The position numbers and the translations under genes were made by a program. Positions 24,355 through 33,104 of a stretch of DNA of 42,764 bases are shown one piece after another. Position 1 is the stretch's first letter. Each line of letters begins with the position of its first letter. Origin of the DNA: Streptomyces europaeiscabiei (lineage in GTDB: Bacteria; Actinomycetota; Actinomycetes; Streptomycetales; Streptomycetaceae); contig NZ_LRTR01000662.1 in NCBI RefSeq assembly GCF_001550375.1, positions 1 through 42,764 on the forward strand, read 5' to 3'. The notes below the pieces were generated by a model. The model searched no databases. It was not told the DNA's origin and saw only the letters and a list, made by a program, of their open reading frames with translations.

Positions 24355-26541
24355 TCAGAGCAGTGCTTCGGCGGTGATGGGCAGTTCGCGGATGCGGCGA
24401 CCGGTGGCGTTGAACACCGCGTTGGCGATGGCGGGTGCCACTCCGACGATGACGATCTCACCGAGCCCCTTGACGCCGATGGGATCGGCTTCGTAGTCCT
24501 CCCCGTCGATGAAGATCGCCTTCAGGTCGTGGATGTCGGCGTGGCTCGGCACGAGGTAGTCGGCGAAGTTCGCGTTGACGATCCGGCCGTCGCGGTGGTC
24601 GGTGACCGTGTGCTCGAGAAGGGCCTGACCGATCCCGCCGGTCATGGCTCCGATGGCCTGGCTGTCGGCGAGTCTCGGGTTGACGATGCGGGCGGCGTCG
24701 TAGACGCCGAGCATGCGCCGGACCCGTACCAGGCCGAGGCGGGCGTCGACGGCCACCTCGGCGAAGATCGCGGAGTAGGCGTAGAGAGAGAACCTCTCAG
24801 GCTCCGGCGCCCCGGCGTACGAACCGAGCACTTCGAGATGGGTCCGGTCGTTGCGGGCCAGGAGCCGCTGATAGGTCTCCCCGCGTGCGGGGTCGTCCTT
24901 CACGTACAACCGACCGCCTCGTACGACGATGTCGGCCGCATCGGTGCCGTACAGCGGTGATCCCTCGTCGTCGACCGCGAGCGTGATCGCCTGCTTGCGC
25001 AGCTTGTCGCAGCCGTCCTGGACGGCGGATCCGACACTGGCCATGGTCTGCGAACCGAAGTGCCCGGCGGCCGGCGGCATGAGGGAGTCGCCGAGCCGGA
25101 AGGTCACCTGACGCATGGTCAGGCCGAGGGCGTCGGCGGCGACCTGAGACATGGACGTGGCCGTGCCGGGGCCCATGTCGCTGGTAGAGGACTGCACCAG
25201 GGCGGTGCCGTCGGCATCCAGCCTCACCGAGGCCTGGGCCTCGCTGCGCATGGTGTCGTAGACACCGGCGGCCATGCCCATGCCGATGAGCCAGTCACCG
25301 TCACGCTTCGAGCGCGGCTTCGGGTTGCGCCGGTGCCAGCCGAACTCACGGGCACCCGTGCGGTAGCACTCGCGCAGGCGGCGGGTGGAGAACGGCAGGC
25401 CGCTGGACTCGTCGTCGGCCGGTTCATTGCGCAGGCGCAGCTCGATCGGGTCCACACCCAGTTCATGGGCGAGTTCGTCCATGGCCGACTCGACGGGGTA
25501 GGCGCCACTGGCGTAGCCGGGGCCGCGCATGAACATCGGCGTGCTCACGTCCAGCGGGACGTGGTCATACGCCTGGCGGACGTTGGGCGTGCTGTAGAGC
25601 ATCCGGCCGGGGACGAGAACGCTTTCGCTGTACGTCTCGTAGCGGGAGGACTCGGCGCGGACGTCGTGCGTCGACGCGGTCAGGCGGCCCCCTCGGTCAG
25701 CGCCCAGTCGCAGTCCGTACTCGTATGCGGGCCGGAATCCCACGGTGAAGTACATCTGCCTGCGGGTGAGGACGAGTTTCACGGGGCGTTTCACTTCGCG
25801 TGCGGCCATGGCCGCGATGACGGAGTGCACCCAGGTGCGGGCGGCGTTGCCGAAGGCTCCGCCGATGAACGGCGAGATGACGCGGATGTTGCCCGGAGGG
25901 ATGCCGAACTCGCCGGAGAAGGTGAACACGGCGCCCTGCACGTACTGGGTCTTCTCCCAGACGGTCAGCCGGTCGCCGTCCCAGTGGGCGACGATGCCGG
26001 CCGGTTCCATCGGGTTGTGGTGGTTGCGGGCCGTCCGGTACGCGCTCTCAAGCCGGACGGGGGCGGAGCCCAGGGCCCGGTCGGCGTCGCCGCGTGCATA
26101 GGTCTGGGTTTCTCCGGCGGCGTCGGCGACGCTCAGGTCGGTCGAGGAGGTCTCGGCGGCGTAGGAGACCTTCACCAGGCTCGCGGCGTGCTGTGCGATC
26201 TCCAGCGTGGTCGCCACCGCGACCGCGACGGGCTGTCCGAAGAACTGGACCCGGTCGTCCTGAAACGCGCGCAGCGGCTTGCCCGGCGGGAACCGCCCCT
26301 CCACGGGCGGCAGCTTGGGCGCGTTGAGGTGGCTGATCACCTTCAGCACGCCTGGTTCGGCTTCGGCGGCACGGGTGTCGATGCCGGTGATCCGGCCCCG
26401 CCCGATGCTGCTTTCCACGATGACCGCGTGCACAACCCCGTCGGGATTGTTGTCGGCGGCGTACTTCGCTCCCCCGGTCACCTTCAGCCGTGCGTCGACC
26501 CTGGGCAGCCCCGCACCGACAGCTGCCTGCGGCTGGCTCAT
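24355..26541 (-). CDS. paoC: molybdopterin-binding subunit of a xanthine/aldehyde oxidoreductase (PaoC-like)
   Basis: 728-aa large subunit of a molybdenum hydroxylase of the xanthine oxidase family, oxidising aldehydes or N-heterocycles with water. Start ATG at 26541, overlapping the FAD-subunit stop (ATGA). Seen: VDARLKVTGGAKYAADNNPD near the N-terminus; the cofactor loops FIGGAFGNAARTWVHSVIAA and FMRGPGYASGAYPVESAMDE; SSTSDMGPGTATSMSQVAAD; and near the C-terminus IGVKGLGEIVIVGVAPAIAN, whose Glu is the presumed catalytic base. Length and absence of fused Fe-S/FAD domains fit the three-subunit PaoABC/YagTSR type rather than a single-chain xanthine dehydrogenase. The substrate cannot be read from sequence. 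The symbol reflects similarity to the E. coli operon, not proven orthology. Confidence 0.9.
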   Translation of the reverse strand: MSQPQAAVGAGLPRVDARLKVTGGAKYAADNNPDGVVHAVIVESSIGRGRITGIDTRAAEAEPGVLKVISHLNAPKLPPVEGRFPPGKPLRAFQDDRVQFFGQPVAVAVATTLEIAQHAASLVKVSYAAETSSTDLSVADAAGETQTYARGDADRALGSAPVRLESAYRTARNHHNPMEPAGIVAHWDGDRLTVWEKTQYVQGAVFTFSGEFGIPPGNIRVISPFIGGAFGNAARTWVHSVIAAMAAREVKRPVKLVLTRRQMYFTVGFRPAYEYGLRLGADRGGRLTASTHDVRAESSRYETYSESVLVPGRMLYSTPNVRQAYDHVPLDVSTPMFMRGPGYASGAYPVESAMDELAHELGVDPIELRLRNEPADDESSGLPFSTRRLRECYRTGAREFGWHRRNPKPRSKRDGDWLIGMGMAAGVYDTMRSEAQASVRLDADGTALVQSSTSDMGPGTATSMSQVAADALGLTMRQVTFRLGDSLMPPAAGHFGSQTMASVGSAVQDGCDKLRKQAITLAVDDEGSPLYGTDAADIVVRGGRLYVKDDPARGETYQRLLARNDRTHLEVLGSYAGAPEPERFSLYAYSAIFAEVAVDARLGLVRVRRMLGVYDAARIVNPRLADSQAIGAMTGGIGQALLEHTVTDHRDGRIVNANFADYLVPSHADIHDLKAIFIDGEDYEADPIGVKGLGEIVIVGVAPAIANAVFNATGRRIRELPITAEALL

Positions 26542-27518
26542 GTGATGCCTCCTACGGTGCGCAGCTGGCGCTCGACGGTGCGTTTGAGCAACTCGGGCTT
26601 GAAGCCGTTGTGGCTGAGGGGGTGCGCCCCATCGGCCGCGTGCCCGGCGGCCTCGGCCCACAGCCGGTCGGAAGGACGTTCGCCGATGAGATGGCGCTCG
26701 ACGGCGGGCAGCTTCCACGGCACGGTGCCCACCCCGCCGGCGGCCACCTTCGCCTCGCGGATGATGCCGCCACGGATGTGCAGGGCGACCGCGGCCGAGG
26801 TGAGGGCGAACTCGTAGGACTGCCGGTCGCGCACTTTCAGGTAGCCGGACTTCAGTGGGCGGGCGTGGGCCGGGATCTCCACAGCGGTGATCAACTCACC
26901 CTTACGCAGGGCCTGTTCGCGGTTCGGGGTGCTGCCCGGCTGAAGCAGGAAGTCGGCGAAGGCGACACGGCGTTCCCCGTCCGGGCCCAGCAGGTGCACG
27001 GTCGCCTCCAGTGCCGCGAAGGCCACCGCGACGTCGGAGGGGTGGGTGGCCACGCAGTGGTCGGAGGTGCCGAGGATCGCATGGCTGCGGTTGTAGCCGT
27101 GCAGCGCGGCACATCCGGAGCCGGGCTCGCGCTTGTTGCAGTCGGCGGTCACGTCCCGGAAGTACGTGCACCGGGTGCGCTGCATGATGTTGCCACCGAT
27201 GGTCGCCATGTTCCGCAGCTGAGCCGAGGCGCTCAGCTCCAGCGCCTCGGAGATGACGGGGTACAGGACACGCACCTTGGGGTGGGCGGCGGCCTCGGCC
27301 ATGCGGACCAGGGCGCCGATGCGTAAGCCCCCGCGCTCGGTGACGGTGACCTCGCGCAGCGGCAGGGCGCTGATGTCGACCAGCGAGCCGGGACGTTCGA
27401 CGGTCTCCCGCATCAGGTCGACGAGCGTGGTGCCGCCGGCGACGTAACGTCCGCCGCGCCAACCGGCGCTGAGAGCCTCACGCATGTCCGCGGCCTTGGT
27501 GTAGGTGAAGGGACGCAT
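26538..27518 (-). CDS. paoB: FAD-binding subunit of the molybdenum hydroxylase (PaoB-like)
   Basis: 326-aa FAD subunit, PCMH fold. FAD loops: RYVAGGTTLVDLMRETVERP and AQLRNMATIGGNIMQRTRC. The insertion RCTYFRDVTADCNKREPGSG, then CAALHG, supplies Cys residues of the type that bind an extra [4Fe-4S] cluster in PaoB and 4-hydroxybenzoyl-CoA reductase. The C-terminal CO-dehydrogenase flavoprotein domain follows (SYEFALTSAAVALHIRGG). The gene sits between the 2Fe-2S and molybdenum subunit genes with a 5-nt gap and a 4-nt overlap. It passes electrons from the iron-sulfur centres to an external acceptor. Confidence 0.92.
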   Translation of the reverse strand: MRPFTYTKAADMREALSAGWRGGRYVAGGTTLVDLMRETVERPGSLVDISALPLREVTVTERGGLRIGALVRMAEAAAHPKVRVLYPVISEALELSASAQLRNMATIGGNIMQRTRCTYFRDVTADCNKREPGSGCAALHGYNRSHAILGTSDHCVATHPSDVAVAFAALEATVHLLGPDGERRVAFADFLLQPGSTPNREQALRKGELITAVEIPAHARPLKSGYLKVRDRQSYEFALTSAAVALHIRGGIIREAKVAAGGVGTVPWKLPAVERHLIGERPSDRLWAEAAGHAADGAHPLSHNGFKPELLKRTVERQLRTVGGIT

Positions 27519-27523
27519 GGGGA

Positions 27524-28171
27524 TCAGCCCTTCCGGCCGGCGGCGGCCTGCTCGACCGCGCGCTCGATCTTCACATAGCAGCCGCAGCGGCAGAGGTTGC
27601 CGCTCATCCACTCCCGGATCTCCTCCGTGGAGCCGGTGTGACCCTCCTGGATGCACCCGACACCGGACACGATCTGGCCCGATGTGCAGAAGCCGCACTG
27701 GAAGGCGTCCTGGTCGATGAACGCCTGCTGCAGCGGGTGGAGCCGGTCGCCCTTCGCCAGGCCCTCGATCGTGGTGACCTCGGCGCCCTCCAGGCGCACC
27801 GCCAGCGTCAGACACGAATTGACCCGGCGTCCGTCGACCAGGACCGTACAGGCGCCACAGGCACCGGCATTGCAGCCCTTCTTCGAGCCGGTCAGGTCGA
27901 GATGCTCGCGCAGGAGGTCCAGCAGCGAGGTGCGGTTGTCGATCGTGACGGTGCGCCGGACGCCGTTGACGGTCAAGGAGACACGGCTGCCGGGCGACAC
28001 CTCGGCGGCCGCCGCTTCCTCGGCGGCGAGCGCGGGCGGCCCCGCGATCAGGCCGCCCACCACAGCGACTCCTCCTGCAGCGGTGGTCGTGGCGATGAAG
28101 GTACGCCGAGTGGGCGCGGACGGGGGCTCGCCGGCGAAAGTCTCTACCTCGGCGGGATGTTCGGTGGACAT
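27524..28171 (-). CDS. paoA: 2Fe-2S subunit of the molybdenum hydroxylase with Tat signal (PaoA-like)
   Basis: 215-aa iron-sulfur subunit. ATG at 28171 chosen for a GGGAG 7 nt upstream. N-terminal twin-arginine signal TRRTFIATTTAAGGVAVVGG with cleavage after ALA (about residue 50) implies export of the folded complex. The plant-ferredoxin 2Fe-2S motif is KKGCNAGACGACTVLVDGRR with a later Cys in NSCLTL; the second, helical 2Fe-2S domain has QCGFCTSGQIV and GNLCRCGCYVKI. It is the first gene of the operon paoA-B-C-(D). Only this subunit carries a signal, as in E. coli PaoABC, where the partners travel with it. Confidence 0.93.
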   Translation of the reverse strand: MSTEHPAEVETFAGEPPSAPTRRTFIATTTAAGGVAVVGGLIAGPPALAAEEAAAAEVSPGSRVSLTVNGVRRTVTIDNRTSLLDLLREHLDLTGSKKGCNAGACGACTVLVDGRRVNSCLTLAVRLEGAEVTTIEGLAKGDRLHPLQQAFIDQDAFQCGFCTSGQIVSGVGCIQEGHTGSTEEIREWMSGNLCRCGCYVKIERAVEQAAAGRKG

Positions 28172-28779
28172 GTCCACACTCCCTCGATGGGGTACGGGTG
28201 GTTGGCAGGGGCGTATCGATGGCCGGGCCGTCCGCGAAGGGGTGCCGTGCCCGTTGCTCAGCCAGGCTGCCGTTCCCCCGGGACGGCAGGAGAAGCGTCG
28301 CTGCCGCAGTACGGCAGGGCGGATTCGGCTCCCAGGACTGCGCCGAGCGCGGCCCACTGGTCCTCCTGGCCCGGAAGACACGGCACCTCCCCCGCACGCC
28401 CGGCGAGACCGGCGCAGCGGCGAGACGCCGCCGACTCGAGCGCGGCGTGCCGGCAGCCGGATGTCACCGGAGGTCGGACAGTGCGCCGCGGCTGCGCCGA
28501 CCGCGCCCGAGTCGATGGCCAGGTCGTTCCGCCGGCCCGTCAACAGGGCCACCGGGAGGAAGTCGCAGTCGGCGACCGAGGGCGGGACACAGGCGACACC
28601 GCTGACCGAGCAGTCACCGGTGATCAAGGCCAGGGTTCTGGACACAGACCAAGCATTAACCTTCTGATCCACATCAAACAAGCGTGAGTGCATCAACCAC
28701 CTTTATATCTCCACGCGCGGATGACTTGGACGAGCATGTCCAGAACGGGAGCCGCTCGGGCGAGGACACGGGGCGGCGC
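28172..28779. other. 608-bp intergenic region upstream of the molybdenum hydroxylase operon
   Basis: No frame here has both a start signal and a recognisable domain. It should hold the promoter for the operon: on the minus strand TTGTTT (near 28681) is followed after 17 nt by TAATGC, a poor but possible match, giving a long leader of almost 490 nt. A small stem CTGCCGT/ACGGCAG lies near 28268-28290. The AT content rises at 28650-28715. Confidence 0.35.
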
Positions 28780-29343
28780 CTACAGCTTCGCGTCGCCGAC
28801 TCGGCCTGCCTTCGACCGTCCCTTCCCGAACACTGACCACCAGGCGTTGTCGCGGAATCGCCCGCCGACCTGCAGGACGAGCCCGAGTGCCTCCGGCGCG
28901 GGCAGCCTCTCGATGATCACCGCTTCCTGGCCTTCCAGGACCGCCAGTCGGACGTGCTGGTGAAGCGCGGTGTAGAGATCCTCGAGGAACGGCTGGGCCA
29001 ACGTGCGCGGTGATTCGGCAAGCGGGGCGAGGGTCCCGAGTTGCCACAGCCGCCGTCCCACCGTGAATCTGGCGTCCGGCCGACGGTCCAGCGCGCCGAA
29101 GTCGGTGAGCTCCATGACCAGTCTCCGCACGGTGTCGTGCGGCATGCCCGTCTTGCGCACCAGGTCGGCGAGGCTGAGCACACTGTGCCCGGGGTGGAAC
29201 GCGAACAGTACGTCCAGCAGGCGGGAACTCACCGTCAGTCCTGCCGGGCTCACTGGTCCGGGACATTGGGTAAGGCCTGCTCGCTGTGCGGCCCGCTCGT
29301 CTTGCCGACTCAGAGTAGCCATGCCATGGAAAACGCTGTCCAT
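28780..29343 (-). CDS. IclR-family regulator, C-terminally truncated
   Basis: 187 aa from the ATG at 29343 (ATG at 29322 is also possible; neither has a clear ribosome site). The N-terminal winged helix is plain: SSRLLDVLFAFHPGHSVLSL, then ADLVRKTGMPHDTVRRLVME and FTVGRRLWQLGTLAPLAESP. The ligand-binding domain starts (LEDLYTALHQHVRLAVLEGQ, then EAVIIERLPAPEALGLVLQV) but after GGRFRDNA the sequence no longer resembles the family; full-length IclR proteins are about 250 aa. It may still bind DNA but probably cannot sense its effector. It is divergent from the broken FAD monooxygenase, its likely former target. Confidence 0.82.
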   Translation of the reverse strand: MDSVFHGMATLSRQDERAAQRAGLTQCPGPVSPAGLTVSSRLLDVLFAFHPGHSVLSLADLVRKTGMPHDTVRRLVMELTDFGALDRRPDARFTVGRRLWQLGTLAPLAESPRTLAQPFLEDLYTALHQHVRLAVLEGQEAVIIERLPAPEALGLVLQVGGRFRDNAWWSVFGKGRSKAGRVGDAKL

Positions 29344-29435
29344 TCAATGAGCACAGCCGTTCCCGGCGGCGCCGGTCGCCAGACAGGATCTGGGGGCCAG
29401 TTGTTTTGCCCTGGACGAGCCAGAGGAGTCCATCA

Positions 29436-30345
29436 GTGCCTGCCACCGTGTCGGGTCCGCGCATTGCCATCGTCGGGGGTGGCATCGGTGGTCTGGCCGC
29501 CGGTGCCTTCCTGCGCCGCGCGGGGTTGACGGTCACCGTCTACGAGCAGGCGCCCGCGCTCACCGAGGTCGGCGCGGGGCTCGTGATGGCTCCCAATGCC
29601 GTACGGCTGCTGCGGCGCCTCGGCGTCATGGACCAGTTCCTCCGCCGGGCCGTGCCGCTGGACAGGGGTTGGGAGTTCCGCCGCTGGGCGGACGGCAGCG
29701 TGCTGTCGGTGGAGAAGCTCAGCGGCGTGTGCGAACGGCTCTACGGCGAGCGCACCTATGTCGTGCACCGGGCCGACCTGCTGGACTCTCTCAGGGCGAC
29801 TGTGCCCAGCGAGTGGGTCCGCCTGGGCGCACGCTGCACGGCGGTCGACGCACGCAAGGACGTCGTATCGCTGCGCTTCGCCGATGGCAGCCAGGCCGAG
29901 GCGGACATCGTCATCGGCGCCGACGGCGTGCACTCCGTCGTCCGCGGCGCGGTGACCGAGGCCGCACCGCCGACCTATTCCGGTATCTGCGCCTTCCGCA
30001 CGATCGTGTCCGCCCAAGCTGCGCCCGACTTCGCCCTGCGCCGCGCCCAGACCCTCTGGCTCGGGCCCGGACGGCACTTCGTGCACTATCCGGTCGCAGG
30101 TGGGCAGGCCGTCAATGTCGTCGCTTTCGCCCCGGCCGGGGACTACACCGACGAGTCCTGGAGTACGACGGCCACGATCGAGGCGTTCCGTGCCGAGTTC
30201 GCCGACTGGGACCCGCGGGTGACGGACCTGATCACCGCCGGCGGTCTGCCCGGGCGCTGGGCGATGCTGGACCGGGCGCCACTACGGCGTTGGAGCCGGG
30301 GCAGGATCACCTTGCTCGGCGACGCCGCGCATGCGCACACTCCCC
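29436..30345 (+). pseudogene. FAD-dependent monooxygenase (salicylate/6-hydroxynicotinate hydroxylase type), 3' part lost
   Basis: GTG start at 29436 with GAGGAG 7 nt upstream. The FAD Rossmann motif is RIAIVGGGIGGLAAGAFLRR; also GAGLVMAPNAVRLLRRLGVM, RADLLDSLRA, the DG motif DIVIGADGVHSVVRGAVTEA, and the second FAD motif RITLLGDAAHAH. Directly after this His the family sequence (normally a GQG segment and about 80 more residues) is missing; the frame runs on to a stop at 30785 through Arg/Pro-rich non-family sequence. The fold is incomplete, so activity is unlikely. The rest, 30346-30753, holds no gene I can support; an AT-rich patch at 30667-30700 stands out. Confidence 0.8.
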
Positions 30346-30753
30346 GCCGATCGCGACCCCTGGCGCGCCCAGGCTCACGGGCAGAACCGGCCCGGGTCCC
30401 GAACGTCACGTCCGGCAATGGCACCCCCTCCCATCGCGGCCGCATGTCCACTCGACCGCGCCACCGGCGCCTTCGCGGCACTGGAGCAGCGGCACACCCG
30501 AGGCGAAATCGCCCTGAACCCTTACAGGAGCCAAGAGCGGACCGGGGTCGCCGACATCCAGGGCGAACGTTCACCACCGTCGGATCACCACGCCGGATGG
30601 CCTGCGAAGGGCGCCCTCGGCACAGTGGAACGCCGACGTCCCGTGGGCGCCCGGTCGACTCGAGTGGAAAATGTTTGCAAATTGCACGCATTTCTCGATG
30701 TGTGGTCCGAGCCCCCATCGGGGGACAAATACTCACCCAGCGAGTTGTACCCA

Positions 30754-30771
30754 GGGGAAAGATTCCTCCCC
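30754..30771. promoter_or_regulatory. MmyB-regulon operator, site a (GGGGAAAGATTCCTCCCC)
   Basis: An 18-bp dyad 91 nt before the alpha/beta hydrolase start. It shares an extended context with site f (CCAGGGGANAGATTCCTCCC, preceded in both by CGAGTT and a few bases). Confidence 0.7.
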
Positions 30772-30862
30772 CCCATCACGAGTAGACATGCCCTGAGCTT
30801 CGGCAGACCATGATCTCAGGTCCGCCCGACCGCGGCCCGAGTACACAAAAGGGGTACGCACC

Positions 30863-31774
30863 ATGGTCGAAACTGTTTCGTTCAGGAATAATGCAGTAGA
30901 GATTGCGGGACATCTCCATCTGCCAGAAAACTTCAGCAGAGAAAAGAAATATCCGGCACTCGTCGGCATTCATCCGGCCGGAGGCGTAAAGGAACAGACC
31001 ATCGGCCACTACGCCAAGAGGCTCGCTGAGCACGGATTCGTCACCGTCGTCTACGACTCCTCATACCAGGGAGCGAGCGGTGGCGAACCCCGCCTCCTGG
31101 AAGACCCGACGACCCGGGTGGAAGACGCTCGCTGTGCAGCCGACTTTCTCACCACGCTTCCATTCGTCGACTCCGAGCGCATGGGGGTCTTCGGCATTTG
31201 CGCCGGCGGCGGCTACGCGATCAGCGTGGCTCAGACGGAACGTCGCTTCAAGGCAGTGGCTACGGTCAGCGCGGCTCCGATGGGCGAAGGCTCCAGGAGC
31301 TTTCTGGGGCACCTGTCCCCAGTGGCCGAGCAGATCGGAACGCTGGAAATGGTCGCCCAGCAGCGCACGGCGGAAGCAAGGGGAGCAGAACCTCTCTACG
31401 CCCCGTTCGTCCCGGAAACGCTGGAGGAGATCAACGAGAGCACGCCGGACCTCCTGCGCGAGGGGTACGACTACTACAGGACGCCGCGAGGTGAACATCC
31501 CAATTCGAAGGGACGTTTCCTGCTGACCAGCATGGACAAGATGTTCGCCTTCTCGACGTTCGACCAGATCCCGGAACTGCTTACCCAGCCGATGCTCCTC
31601 ATCGCAGGGAGCAAGGCGGACACAAAGGTATTCAGCGACCAGGCCTACGAGCTTTCCAAGGGGCCGAAGGAGTTGTTCGTCGTCGAAGGCGCAACGCATA
31701 TCGCGATGTACGACGTGCCTGAGTACGTGGACCAGGCAATCCCCAAGATGGTGGAGTTCTTCGGCGTCCTCTAG
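30863..31774 (+). CDS. alpha/beta hydrolase, dienelactone-hydrolase-like
   Basis: 303-aa hydrolase, ATG at 30863 following a GGGG-containing leader. Seen: YPALVGIHPAGGVKEQTIGH (oxyanion-hole region), HGFVTVVYDSSYQGASGGEP, the nucleophile elbow GVFGICAGGGYAISVA with Cys at about residue 113 instead of Ser, the acid in LIAGSKADTKVF and the catalytic His in VEGATHIAMYD. Cys nucleophiles are known in dienelactone hydrolases. The 5' part is less GC-rich than its neighbours, hinting at separate acquisition. Site a lies upstream, placing it in the putative MmyB regulon; the substrate may be an ester or lactone. Confidence 0.88.
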   Translation: MVETVSFRNNAVEIAGHLHLPENFSREKKYPALVGIHPAGGVKEQTIGHYAKRLAEHGFVTVVYDSSYQGASGGEPRLLEDPTTRVEDARCAADFLTTLPFVDSERMGVFGICAGGGYAISVAQTERRFKAVATVSAAPMGEGSRSFLGHLSPVAEQIGTLEMVAQQRTAEARGAEPLYAPFVPETLEEINESTPDLLREGYDYYRTPRGEHPNSKGRFLLTSMDKMFAFSTFDQIPELLTQPMLLIAGSKADTKVFSDQAYELSKGPKELFVVEGATHIAMYDVPEYVDQAIPKMVEFFGVL

Positions 31775-31885
31775 TGGCCCACAACGCCTCAGCCGAGTAT
31801 GGACAGAGACCGGGTCTCCGACGAGCAGCGAACGCAAACCGTAACTGTCTTACCACGCGGGTGCCGGACGAGCCACTCTGCAGGG

Positions 31886-31903
31886 TCCGGCCGTCGGGCC
31901 GGA
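31886..31903 (+). terminator. small hairpin between hydrolase and flavoprotein genes
   Basis: TCCGGCC, loop GTCG, GGCCGGA: perfect 7-bp stem about 110 nt after the hydrolase stop and before site b. Confidence 0.5.
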
Positions 31904-31929
31904 TTCGCATACCGGTAGAGCGGTAGGCG

Positions 31930-31947
31930 GGGGAAAATTTCTTACCC
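31930..31947. promoter_or_regulatory. MmyB-regulon operator, site b (GGGGAAAATTTCTTACCC)
   Basis: Dyad of the same type as site a, 72 nt before the flavoprotein start; it departs from the consensus at three fixed positions. Confidence 0.6.
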
Positions 31948-32018
31948 CTCACAGTGCGCTCTTCCGATGCAATGCTCGGTCACACACCGCACAAAGACAT
32001 TCGAGGAGCCCGATCATC

Positions 32019-32618
32019 ATGTCCCCTTCCGGCCGCACCACGATCGCCATTGCCTTTCACTCGGGCTACGGCCACACGGCCGTCGTCGCCGAGGCCGTGG
32101 CCCGTGGCGCGGCGGGAGCCGGCGCCGACGTGGTCGTGATCTCCGTGGACACCATCACGGATGAGCAGTGGGCGCAGCTGGACGCCGCTGACGCAATCAT
32201 CTTCGGCGCCGCGACGTACATGGGTACCGCCTCCTCGGCGTTCCACGTGTTCGCCGAGGCCAGCAGCAAGCGCTGGTTCTCGCACGCCTGGGTGGACAAG
32301 CTTGCCGCGGGCTTCACCAACTCCGGTGCCAAGAGCGGTGACAAGTCGTCAACCCTGAACTATTTCGCCACGTTGGCCGCTCAGCACGGCATGCACTGGA
32401 TCAGCTTGGGTCTGATGCCGGGCTGGGATTCCACCAAGGGCAGCGAGGACGACATCAACCGGCTGGGCTTCTTCATGGGTGCCGGTGCCCAGAGCCCCAC
32501 CGATGCCGGCCCGGAGGCGGTCCACCGGTCGGACCTCGCCACCGCGGAGCACCTGGGCGCGCGCGTCGCACACCAGGCCGCGGTCTTCCGGGCCGGGCGG
32601 GCCGCGCTCGCCGCCTGA
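32019..32618 (+). CDS. flavodoxin-fold NAD(P)H:quinone oxidoreductase (WrbA-like)
   Basis: 199-aa FMN protein. N-terminal phosphate-binding loop TIAIAFHSGYGHTAVVAEAV, then AIIFGAATYMGTASSAFHVF and the segment KLAAGFTNSGAKSGDKSSTL, followed by HGMHWISLGLMPGWDS. This fits WrbA/NQO-type flavoproteins that reduce quinones by two electrons and avoid radical formation. It is the first of three genes (flavoprotein, SnoaL-like, DJ-1-like) spaced by 66 and 27 nt and ended by a strong hairpin. Operator site b lies in front. Confidence 0.9.
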   Translation: MSPSGRTTIAIAFHSGYGHTAVVAEAVARGAAGAGADVVVISVDTITDEQWAQLDAADAIIFGAATYMGTASSAFHVFAEASSKRWFSHAWVDKLAAGFTNSGAKSGDKSSTLNYFATLAAQHGMHWISLGLMPGWDSTKGSEDDINRLGFFMGAGAQSPTDAGPEAVHRSDLATAEHLGARVAHQAAVFRAGRAALAA

Positions 32619-32684
32619 TCGCCTGGCCTTCTTTCCTGTTTCCGATTCCGATCGACCAACCCCACCCCCCGCAAGGAGCAACCC

Positions 32685-33077
32685 ATGTCCGACTCTCCGA
32701 ACCTCGCCCTCATCCGCCGGGTATACGAATCCCGAATGGCGCCCGAGGTCACCTCGGAGGTCATGGACCCTGACCTCGTCTGGGACATCACTCCGGGCTT
32801 CCCGAACAGCGGCGTCTACCACGGCTGGGACAGCGTGGCGAAGGACTTCTTCGGCACGCCGATGCCGAACATCGTCTCCTTGGGCGCGGTGCCCGAGGAG
32901 TTCTACGCGGACGACGAGGGCCATGTCTTCGTGTTCGGGCACTACCACGCCGAGACGAAGACCGGGAACACGGCCGACGTCCGGTTCATCCACCTGTGGA
33001 CCGTCCGTGACGGCAAGGCCGTCAGCATGCGGCAGGCCGCCGACAGCCACGTCATCCAGGAAGCCCTCAAGGGCTGA
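32685..33077 (+). CDS. SnoaL-like/NTF2-fold protein
   Basis: 130 aa, ATG at 32685 with AAGGAG 8 nt upstream. Typical cone-fold pattern: LALIRRVYESRMAPEVTSEV, DLVWDITPGFPNSGVYHGWD, VFVFGHYHAETKTGNTADVR and FIHLWTVRDGKAVSMRQAAD. Such proteins are isomerases, cyclases or simple binding folds, and catalytic residues vary, so the activity cannot be named. Second gene of the flavoprotein unit. Confidence 0.88.
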   Translation: MSDSPNLALIRRVYESRMAPEVTSEVMDPDLVWDITPGFPNSGVYHGWDSVAKDFFGTPMPNIVSLGAVPEEFYADDEGHVFVFGHYHAETKTGNTADVRFIHLWTVRDGKAVSMRQAADSHVIQEALKG

Positions 33078-33104
33078 GACCACCCCCCTCAAGGAGATCC
33101 ACCC

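Noticed and set aside
23127..24377. A 416-codon open frame on the plus strand.
   Set aside because: Antisense to the XdhC-type gene, which has clear family motifs; this frame has none.
25060..26817. A 585-codon open frame on the plus strand.
   Set aside because: It is antisense to the molybdenum and FAD subunit genes; the sequence is repetitive Gly/Val/Arg without domains, as expected from high-GC complementary strands.
27524..28696. Extension of the 2Fe-2S subunit frame upstream to 28696.
   Set aside because: The added 175 residues are Arg/Pro/Gly-rich with no motif, while the ATG at 28171 has a good ribosome site and is followed by a proper Tat signal.
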